Shown here in pieces: positions 24,015 through 32,792 of a stretch of DNA of 64,000 nt. Each line of letters starts with the position of its first letter. The first letter of the stretch is position 1. The position numbers were made by a program, and so were the translations under genes. The notes under the pieces were generated by a model. That model made no database searches and was not told the origin of the DNA. It saw only the letters and a list, made by a program, of their open reading frames with translations. The stretch is from Rhytidiadelphus loreus (Eukaryota > Streptophyta > Bryopsida > Hypnales > Hylocomiaceae), in assembly GCA_947034895.1 (NCBI GenBank), contig OX344764.1, forward strand, positions 37,016,935-37,080,934. Reading direction: 5' to 3'.

Positions 24015-25645
24015 CACTACTAGAAAAACAGTGCCCAAATTAACAAAACATTAACAATTTTTTGTTAATTTGGGTACTACAACGTCCACTTTCACAAATT
24101 TTTGTTAATTGTGCCCTAATTAACAATTTTTTTTGTTGATTTGGATAGTGCAATTACCACATCAACAAAATTTTGTTAATTTTTTGGGAATCTTTTGGAA
24201 TCTTTTAGAATCTTTTGAATTTTTTTAGAAATCTTAGAAATCTTCAAAAATCTTTAAGAATCTTCAATATACAATGTAGATTTAAGAACAAAATAAGTAC
24301 ACAATTCGGTGTTTATTAAAGTCAGCAGACTTTAGGGGCAATTTTCACCTTGAAAAATTATTTTTTTCAAGAAACTTTGGACTAATGGAAGTTGTAAAAT
24401 TGATATATCTTTCACCTCCAACAATCCGTTTAAGATTTAGATCTTCTAATCAAAAGTTATGAACAAAAATCAGAGAGGGGTAAAAATGGACATTCTTTTT
24501 TATATTTTGAAACACCTTCTCTGATTTTTGTCCATAACTTTTAATTTAAAGATTTAAATCTTAAACGGATTGTTGAAGGTGAAAGATGTTTTCATCTTAA
24601 AACTTTCATTAGTTCAAAGGATGTTTTGAAAAGTTTATCTTCTAGGACAAAATTGCCACCAAAGTCTACTGACTTTTAATGGGAAAAACATTAAAGAATA
24701 AAGTAAATAAAATTATATACCTCAACTCCAAATTCAAATATAAGTATATTTTAAATCTTTTTTTTCTTTAGAAGCCTTTGGAGTCTTAATTTTACAATGA
24801 AGATTTAAAAAAAAATTAAGTCATCACAAATCGATTTTCTAAAAAGTCAGCAGACTTAAAAGGCGATTCAGACCCAGTAAAAGAACTTTTTTGGAAAAAC
24901 TTTGAACTAAAAAAAGTTGAAAAATTAAGTTATCTTTCACCTCCAACAATTTTTTTGAGATTCGGAACTACCAATAAAAAGTTATGGACGAAAATCAGAG
25001 AGGGAGTTTAAAAATTTTAAAAATAAATATTCATTTTCATCCCTCTCTGATTTTTGTTCATAACTTTTGATTGGTAGGTCCGAATCTCAAAAAAATTGTT
25101 GGAGGTGAAAGATAACTGGATTTGTCAACGTTTTCTAGTCTGAAGTTTTTCCAAAAATGTCTTTTACTGGGTCTGAATTGCTCCTAAAGTCTGCTGACTT
25201 TAAAAAAGAATTGAAAAAAATCCGAAAAAACTATCTAAATGGATTTCTATTCCGTAAGTAATCAAACAACTTGAAAGGTTGGTGCCTTGGCAAGAGCCTT
25301 GGCCTCTAACCATGAGGTCTTGGGTTCAAACCCCGGTGGCTTCATTTCCATGGTAGCCATTGCCATGTGGCAATTGGCTATGTTGCCATGTGGTAGTTGA
25401 ATTGCCGGCCATGTGGCACTACTACCCTAGATGTCAAGAAACATATTTTTTGAATTTTTAAAAAAATATTTCCAAAAAAATGTCCAAATTAACAAAAAAA
25501 TGAACACTTTTTTGTTAAGATTCAGCACTGTTTTGTTAAAAAATCAACACTTTTGTGTTCAAATCAACATGTCCAAATCAACCAAAAAAATCAACACTTT
25601 TGTGTTGAGTTTTGTTAATTTGGTCACTGTTTTTTTCTACTAGTG
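24015..25645 (+). mobile_element. CACTA-type non-autonomous element, copy 2 (1631 bp)
   Basis: It is the inverted twin of copy 1, with the same length, termini (CACTACTAGAAAAA … TTTCTACTAGTG) and internal modules. The flanks are ATG and GAT, not a duplication as they stand. One local difference from copy 1, near 24,415-24,432, makes this arm resemble the opposite arm of the foldback (caatccgtttaagattta), suggesting arm-to-arm gene conversion. Confidence 0.85.
25270..25345 (+). other. tRNA-like (Pol III promoter-like) segment in CACTA copy 2
   Basis: This is the counterpart of the segment at 18,295-18,358, with a box-A-like ttggcaagagc and a box-B-like gggttcaaacccc. It does not fold as a standard tRNA. 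Confidence 0.4.
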
Positions 25646-25927
25646 GATGCACATTTCTCTTGCGAAATATCTAAAGCAGGAACAGACTTCTGCTCCCGAG
25701 AGGTATTAATTATCTGGGACATTATGAAAAGAAAATAATTGCACCCTGTCCAAATTCCTTCGTCAACTAATCGTGGGATCTACAGAGTCACTCACTTGCG
25801 GGAGATATGCAAGGTAAGACCTTGGCATTCACTGATGTCGCAAAACGTGTATCAATATCCTACTCGAGCCCAGAAGTGGACTTGCTATCGCTGTAATGGG
25901 AGCACAAGAAAATTCTGGCTGATCATT

Positions 25928-25941
25928 TCTCGGCACCGAGA
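25928..25941. promoter_or_regulatory. TCTCGGCACCGAGA palindrome
   Basis: One central mismatch separates it from the TCTCGGTACCGAGA family at 19.9-21.7 kb. Before the inversion it was contiguous with that cluster, within what I infer to be the first intron of the cargo gene. Confidence 0.6.
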
Positions 25942-26093
25942 TGGAAATTTGTAGAATCATCAGATGCATAATCCTCTGAGTCCATCTTACGAGTTTCCCA
26001 AGTGCGAGACTACCAAGCTCTGGTGATGTGAATAATCAATGAACCAGAGACCACGCTCGTTGTAAATAAAAATTGTGAGCATATGAATCTCAC

Positions 26094-26192
26094 CTGGTTT
26101 CCGCCGTCTTCAGGCATCGTCGCTAGAGGAACAGAAGGAGCTCCGCTCGCTTGGTTTTGTCGTGGCCGAAGGTTTGGTCCACAACCTGCCAT
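26094..26192 (-). pseudogene. Probable first coding exon of the MULE cargo gene
   Basis: On the minus strand an ATG at 26,192 opens 33 codons (MAGCGPNLRPRQNQ … EDGGNQ) and ends at a good donor (CAG|GTGAG) in phase 0. In the re-inverted arrangement the next plus-strand exon (21,073, acceptor tgtag|GTTGACAG) is also phase 0 and continues the frame. It has no domain, and being proline/glutamine-rich fits a disordered N-terminus. It is supported only by splice logic and position, so an alternative first exon is possible. Confidence 0.45.
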
Positions 26193-26199
26193 CACCACC

Positions 26200-27438
26200 T
26201 GTCTCAAGAAAAAAATATAACAAGTCCAACAACCTATGAGCAACACGACGCAAGCATTGGTAATCTGAAATGAAATCAGAGAAAGATGAGGAGGGGGATA
26301 GCGCCGGCACCTTACTGAAATGAGTCGGGTGCAAATGAAATCGTCCAGCAAGTAACTGACCTAACTAGTGAACTGTTTCTCTTAGGGATCCGACATGCGT
26401 ACCAGGTGTGACACGGGTGCGAGACAGCCTGCTGTTTGGGGTTCTGTGCTTCCATTAGGGTAACTCGTACCTGGACGGTGGATCATGCTTTAGGGAGGCC
26501 CCACTCATGGATGTTTTAAATAGGTCAATCATTCCCGAGTCCCGACCTTATGACTCTAATCATATGCAATTCCAATAATTCATCCATCCTGAAAATTAAC
26601 ATACGTCGACCAACAATTAAAGTCAGACATTCGTCGACTGTCACACAGAGACTGAATACCTCATGCACATATATATGGTTTCAATATTGTGTGCAACCAA
26701 GGGCCCCTTTTCCGACATAAATACAATAAATTCGTAGCTGAATTTACCCATTCAATATTTCTTCGTCCAGGTGTATTTGTTATTTTGTCCTACTCATTAG
26801 ATATATACCATAAATATTATCAAATAGACGAAGAGGAAAATCTTGATAAATCGTCACCGTCACTTGCTTTTCTTCAGCGGAATGGTATGACTTGTTGTAG
26901 ATTACATTTTTGGAATTCAAGATCCATGATATCTGTCATAGACCTTAAGACACGTTAGTCCTAGTTGGCACATTACAGCAGTCTTGAACCTCTGCAAAGT
27001 GACCATTCGTCAGATAATTATTGATATCCCTATGATCTACCCATGTATATTTAATTTTTCTAAATAATAGACATTTACAGCTATAAGACCAAGTTATGTT
27101 TCAAGTTTGGTAATAGAGAGTACTACTAGATATTTTGCTCAATATTGATGTTCGGAGATGTGGCTATTTTGTGATTATGCTGTTTTCTATTTTTTCGGAC
27201 TTTTCGAACACCTATACAGTAGTAGACCACCAATCTCGAAAAATATAATTGTCATCTTAATAGTCATGTACTCAATTGTATGTTGCCCTTGATGATAAAT
27301 GTTCTATGGTGGGCTGCTCATTAAAGTAGCCGTCCTTAATATAGGGTGGATTCAATATTGGTGTTGTCATCTCTTCTACTTATCTGTCAATGCCTTTTCT
27401 CCTTCCTATGATAGTGCTATCGAAATTGCTTCACTGAT
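26200..27438. other. Divergent intergenic region of the MULE
   Basis: This lies between the cargo gene's putative first exon (minus) and the transposase gene (plus). It is AT-rich, has no gene recognised, and probably holds both promoters. No promoter motif can be defended. Confidence 0.4.
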
Positions 27439-30400
27439 ATGCGTAGTTCGTCTAAATTTGAAGATGGCAATGAGCCTGAGTGGGATGTCTAGTTCCATGG
27501 CAATTCTAAGGGCAATGGGAGAATTTGTGCCGATCTCATTTCCAATCGGAGATACAGGATTTGCAGTTATTAGTGCGTTGCGCTTGAGTATTCGGTTTTG
27601 TCTATGTCCTAGTTCTCTACACATTGATGAGGAGGTTTTTAACTGCGATAGTGGTATACTTATGCATACATTAGGTCATGAACCGGTCAAAGGAAGTTGT
27701 AGCAGAGAATGGCATTTGGGCCCTGAAAGGTATTTAGTGTATGGGTTACCAATACATAATGCAGGGCCATCTTCGGGTGAAGCTACTCTGAAATTGTCAT
27801 CGAACAGTTCATACCGAGAGCCTATGGTTTCACGCGTTAAAGTTGAGGCAGGTGTCGATGTCATTCTAATTGAGAGCAACGACTCAGACGACTCGTCACC
27901 ACCACACAAGGTGCTGAAACATATGTCGTCATCTTCTAGTCTAGTCCCTTCCAAATCCGTCAAGCTTGATGCAGTGTTGGTGAATAGGTCTGAGGCCGTT
28001 GGTGGAGAATCAATTGTTCCTTGCCTTCGAAAGTTGAGTCATACCAAAGGGTCGCGAAATCCATTTAAAAAGTTAGATTATGATTCTATTTTGGTTCAGC
28101 AGGTCAGTTTTGTCCCACCCGTATTTAACGGTGATGTTATTTTTGAATTACCTCCCTTAGTGCTTTCCGGTCAGCAGTGCCAAGCTAAACTTTTGAGTGG
28201 GATGGAGAAACGCTATGACGGCCATGTTTGGTCCAATTTACATACAATTAACATTAGAAACGAGGATGGGCTAGTATTTCGATTATCTTAGTGTGTGGGA
28301 CACCTTCGGTGTGATAACATTGCTTGTGAATATCTTACTCGCAAGCACCGTGTGGCACCCGTCAACTAGACGGAATGGGATGGGTGTTCTCTTGTTCCAT
28401 TTCAGGTTGGTCCTTAGCCGCCTCGTACTTCCACAATCACATGCACAATTTGTGGTGAGGTCCCTTCTTGCATTGCAATATGTCCGGCCAAGATTTATTA
28501 TGTAGTGGGGACATCGGGGATGCGGCGGGCGTGTGTTCACTTCGGATTTCATGATCACCCTGTGAAAGATGGAGATTGCTGTGTTTCTAAAGAGAGAACT
28601 CGGTCTCTTATTTCGGATCAGGTAGAGAAGAATCCATCTAGGACGAACTCTTCCATTGTTTTGGAAGCAAGCAAGGAACTGTTGGGAGAGATGCTTCTTC
28701 GTCCAGAAGGAGCACTTGCTGGCAATTTTGGAATGGATGAGCTCTTGCCAATTATAGAAAAGTGCAAATTTATAAGCTCTCCAAGCATTAGAAACGATGT
28801 AAACACCTTCAAATATTTTCAAAGGGTTTGAAGTTATGGACAGCATCTTGAAGCTCCGAGGATGCAGCAACTGGGCATATGTTCAAGAGAATAAATTTCA
28901 TGGTCAAGGATCAGATGTGGACAAGGTATTTGTTTTCAAAATGTCAGAAATTGGCCCGGGCAGTGGCGTTGATCTAGTTACTCGCATGCAACCTACTGGT
29001 GATCTCGAGGACTCTTGGATCATGTTTGACCATGTCAAGCGAGTAAAAGAGTGGACAACTCTTGGCTGTCATGTTTATGATCCTATTTATTGTCGTGTGA
29101 TGACAATTGTTGTCTGTGACATGCAGTCAGAGGATACTACAACGCAAGCTGCTTTCTGGACTAATTTGAATGCAGTCATGGGACAGCATGGAATTCCGTC
29201 TCCTTATTTTAAAGGCTTTATGGCCGACTGTGCACAAGCGAATTGGAATGCTGTGAGAGTTATTTATGGCAACGGTGACCCGCAGCAACCAATGGCAAAT
29301 CGAGAGCGTACATGTTTATTTCATTGGACGCAGTCCATGGAAAAACACACGAAGGCAAACATACGATCGGACCTACAGGATCAGCACCGGCAATTGTGCA
29401 AGCAATATAAGGATGCTGCTTCCATAGCCACGGCTGACATTCGATTTCACGCCATTCAAACATGGTGGCATTCTTCTGGAGCGGCAACAGGAGAAGGAAT
29501 CCGTCGGTTGGAGCTTTGGCTTGCATTTTGGCACTTCCGTTACAGACAATGGGGGGGCTTCATGCAGATGGTAAGATTAAACCCTTCTTGTTTTTGTTCT
29601 ATTTTTCAATTTTTTTTGATGTGCTGTTGTACTTCTGTCACAGTGATATAATTATATTGTCTTATAGAGAGATTTTGTTTTCGATGACTAGTTTCATATA
29701 TCTCAAAGCGTTATCTATGCCTCCATGACTTTGGGCATATAGAGATCAATTTAATATAGTTTCCTTCTTATTTATCTATGATCTTCTGTTTCCAGGATTT
29801 GCCAACGAATGAACTTGTTGAGATGCCATCTTGCAACCTAGCAAAGACTGTCCATAACAAATGGTTGCAACAATCCAGAAAGAGAGGAAATGATCTGTAT
29901 GTTGCAACTGTTGATGATTATGTGCGGGCGTTCATGCAAATGGTTCGGTATTACCAGTTTCTCAAAGGTGATAACCCAGGAACTGGTCCAGGAAAAACAG
30001 AACTACATCTTCGAGTAGCACAAAGGTACGCACAGAGCACTGGGAATCCCAAAGGGCTAAATAATGCAATGGCAACCGTCCTAGGTGCTGGTGAGTACTG
30101 CACTCGGAATCCTCACCTTGAAGGAGAAGAGGTTTTTGGATCCCAACCACGGATGCCTAATCTTCCTCCAGGGTCCCAACACGATTCGCACCGACCCGAC
30201 AAAGTAAATTTTTCAAGACCTTGAGGAGGAACGAGGACAACACGAGCAAGTGCATCTGCCCCTCGTTTAGATCCAGTCTGCGAAGATGTCTTGCCTTCTG
30301 ATACTGAAACAGATTTGCAGATACCTAGTGCCCCAATCATAGCGCCCTCCACCTCACAGTCCTTTCAAGTGACGACCGTAGAAGAGACTTCTTGTGATGA

Positions 30401-31230
30401 GACGAAGTGGCATATTGCTCGGTTGCCGAAGACTTCGTCGAAGGCGTGCTTTGCTTTGCACGCCATTACCAGAAAGAAATGTGTCGCAAAGATTGTTCAA
30501 GGCAACAAAGGAACCGCAACTCCAACTTACACCGAGAACATGGACTGTTATAAAAATAAAACAATTGAGAGAACTCATTCTTCTTCTACAACGCCGACAT
30601 TGAGCGTTGCGTGAAGGGTTCAAAGAGAAAATGGGTTATGTCCAAACCTGATGTACCTTGTATTTGGCTAGTGAAGACGGGGACAAATCTTACGCCCACT
30701 GAGATCCAGCAGCTTCAGAATGCTGGCTTCTGTCTTCCCAAACGTATTGACATCTCCCCCCGACGGCTATTTGGATATCATAATCTTCCAAACGATTTAA
30801 CTGGTTTCCCTGTTCTGATTTCCTGGCGGAGCACCCAAGTACAAGATCTGGCAAGAAAATCCGAAGGAACAAGTCGGCACCTACCACAAAACAAGCAAAC
30901 AATTGTGGTTATGTACTTACCTTGAAGGCCGTTGTTCGTCAAGTGACGTTGATACCACATCCGGGGTTTGGATGCATTGTTCTACTTGACTTAGGTGTAG
31001 ACCCAAACATTCAACAATATGTGGTTACTGTAGGTTCGTATCCAGAATGCTCTTGTCCTTATTTCAAGGAAATGTCGACAAAGTCACTAGGGAAGAGAGG
31101 GCAATGGATCAACTGCAAGCACTTGTATTTCCTATTCATTGTCATATGTAGTTTGGATCCAGAAGTAGATGTTTTCATTCATGCTTCGAGCTTCAGCTTT
31201 AATGAGCTCAAACGAATTCTCGAGAGCTGA
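27439..31230 (+). pseudogene. MULE transposase with zinc-binding N-terminus and SWIM zinc knuckle (degraded)
   Basis: Coding sequence runs from about 27.4 kb to TGA at 31,230, with an intron at 29,571-29,795. Landmarks in order: a Cys/His cluster (CTICGEVPSC … CVHFGFHDHP), then a DDE-type core with the first Asp near YDPIYCRVMTIVV, the second in GFMADCAQANW and a CLFHW block, then a C-terminal SWIM zinc finger (CSCPYF … INCKHLYF). This is the MULE/MuDR transposase layout; it would cut and paste the element in the nucleus. It is dead: in-frame TAG at 28,289, 28,367 and 28,415, TGA at 30,222, a one-base frameshift near 28,815-28,825, and further frame changes near 30,540-30,560 and 30,810-30,850. 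The 5' end is uncertain; two frames compete between 27,299 and 27,700. It sits divergently to the cargo gene. Confidence 0.75.
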
Positions 31231-31669
31231 ATCCTACGTTGCACAAGCTTTGCGTAGGTGTTAGGTAGTGACAAAATGGATGTCAGTAGTGAAGTAGAGG
31301 ACCTGATATTTCATCTTGTATTTCGTTTTGTTTTTAATAGTAGTGAGACTAAAAGGGCCACTACTCCATTGAACGGTCATTGGTTACATGCATGATGTAC
31401 AAAGTTCTTTCTGTGCACTTTACTTTTATTACTTGCAGCTTGGTATGATGTTGTGAACATGTAGACATTTCCGTGAATGCCTTTCTAAATCTAATAATTT
31501 GAAGTACATATTTTAAATCTAACAATAGTACTTAATGAATCCAAGGGAAAAATTTGTAGGCCTAACCCGAATCCTACCCGAAAACAAGTATGCAACAAGT
31601 TCTAATTTGAAGTTCCAAAACTATTGAATCCCATTCTAAGATATTGCATGAGGAGACCATATATGGGAA

Positions 31670-31689
31670 GTCTCTCGGTACCGAGAGAC
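31670..31689. promoter_or_regulatory. Perfect 20-bp palindrome of the CTCGGTACCGAG family
   Basis: GTCTCTCGGTACCGAGAGAC is the longest and cleanest member of the family. It lies about 440 bases after the transposase stop codon, near the right end of the MULE, far from the main cluster. I saw no member outside the MULE. Confidence 0.7.
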
Positions 31690-31909
31690 CTAGTTGAAGC
31701 CGTTCAAGTATGCATTGCACCATTTTAGGATGGCATGATTGCACCTGCCCTTGTTACAACTGATCTCTTTGAAATCCGAATGTTATAGGTATTTACTGCC
31801 CGTGTAGTACAAACAAAATAAAAAAATATACATCCAACGATTTGAAATTCTTGATCTTACATCCTAAGTACATGGAACCTTGAATTTTCCTCCATGACCT
31901 CCAATTTTT

Positions 31910-32782
31910 TCATCCACATGCACCCTATTTTTTATGCATGGAAGGTCAACCTTCAACGACATACACCCTATTAACCCTAAACCGCATCCATATTACTTTT
32001 CATCCACATTCATCTCACTTTTCATCCTCATTCATTCCACTTTTCATCCACATTCATCAATATCTTTAATCCATATCCAGCTTATGTTCCATTTATGTTC
32101 ACCAAATTTTTCATCCACATCCACCATGTTTTCCATGCATGACCAACAAATTTATTAACCACATCCACCTTTTGTTCATCCACGTTCATCCTACTTGTCA
32201 TCCACTTGTATCCATTTTTCATCCACATCCACCGTTCCATCCATCCATGTTCATCCCTTTTTTCATCCCACTTTTCATCCACATCCATTATTCTTTTCAT
32301 CCATATCCAGCTTATATGTTCCATTTATGTTCACCCAATTTCTCGTTGACATCCACCCTGTTTTCCATGCATGGCCGACAAATTTATTATCCACATCCAC
32401 CTTCTGTTCATCTACGTTCACCCTATTTTTCATCCACTTCCATCCATTTTTCATCCATGTCCACCCTACTTTTCATCCACATCCACCGTTCCGTCCATCC
32501 ACATTCATCCCACTTTTCATCCTACTTTTCTTCCACATCCATCGTAATTTTCACCCTAATTCAGCCTATTCTTCATCCACATGTACTTTATTTTTGGATC
32601 ACATCCATCCAACTTTTCATCCGTAGCCACTGTATTTTTTTTCCACATTCATCCATATCTTTCATCCACATCTTTTTTCTTAATTTTATTCCTTTAACTT
32701 TTTTGTAAAATTCACACATAATCTATGCTCCACGCTCGGAATTCTTGGCTCTACGCTCTACGCTCGTATACTAGCTTCGTTG
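31910..32782 (-). repeat. Right MULE subterminal array and terminal inverted repeat
   Basis: Dozens of TTTTCATCCACATCC-type units run from about 31,910 to 32,680, the inverse of the GGATGAAA array at the left end but longer. The last 60 bases contain ctccacgctcgg and ctctacgctctacgctcgtatactagc, matching the left terminus in inverse orientation. Any open frames in the array are artefacts of the repeat (His/Phe/Ser-rich). Confidence 0.78.
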
Positions 32783-32792
32783 GTATTGAAGG
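32783..32792. repeat. Right target-site duplication of the 20-kb MULE
   Basis: gtattgaagg, identical to 12,617-12,626. Confidence 0.8.

Larger units (their letters stand above)
12627..32782 (+). mobile_element. 20.2-kb Mutator-like element (MULE) with cargo gene and nested CACTA elements
   Basis: The element is bounded by the 10-bp duplication gtattgaagg. The outer 28 bases of both ends align without gaps as inverted repeats sharing GCTRGTATRYGAGCGTRGAG. Inward of these lie inverted subterminal arrays built on GGATGAAA (left, about 12,730-12,950) and TTTCATCC (right, about 31,910-32,680). Inside are a MULE transposase pseudogene with DDE-type landmarks and a SWIM zinc knuckle, which fits the class inferred from the ends, and a large cargo gene split by an inversion. 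Two 1631-bp CACTA elements are nested in what I read as cargo introns. Both genes have stops and frameshifts, so the element is no longer autonomous. It is long for a MULE, about 3.3 kb of the length being the nested elements. Confidence 0.82.

Noticed and set aside
25270..25345. Functional tRNA gene
   Set aside because: Box A and box B are recognisable, but the acceptor stem does not pair and the anticodon loop lacks U33.
24003..26027. Apparent plus-strand exons after the second CACTA copy (ending at TGA 26,025-26,027) continuing the DGNHR gene
   Set aside because: A few short frames with acceptable splice sites exist here, but the exon at 23,870 joins in phase and in sense to the minus-strand exon at 17,833 once the inversion is undone, and the target-site duplications support that order. 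The plus-strand continuation is chance.
17623..28417. TAG read as a sense codon (genetic-code change or programmed readthrough)
   Set aside because: The host-type PP2A and dioxygenase genes use standard stops and nothing suggests recoding. Frameshifts in the same genes show they are decaying.
31934..32708. His/Phe/Ser-rich open frames of 143 and 189 codons at the right end of the MULE
   Set aside because: They are translations of the TTTTCATCCAC-type subterminal array. Several frames are open simultaneously, and no family resemblance exists.
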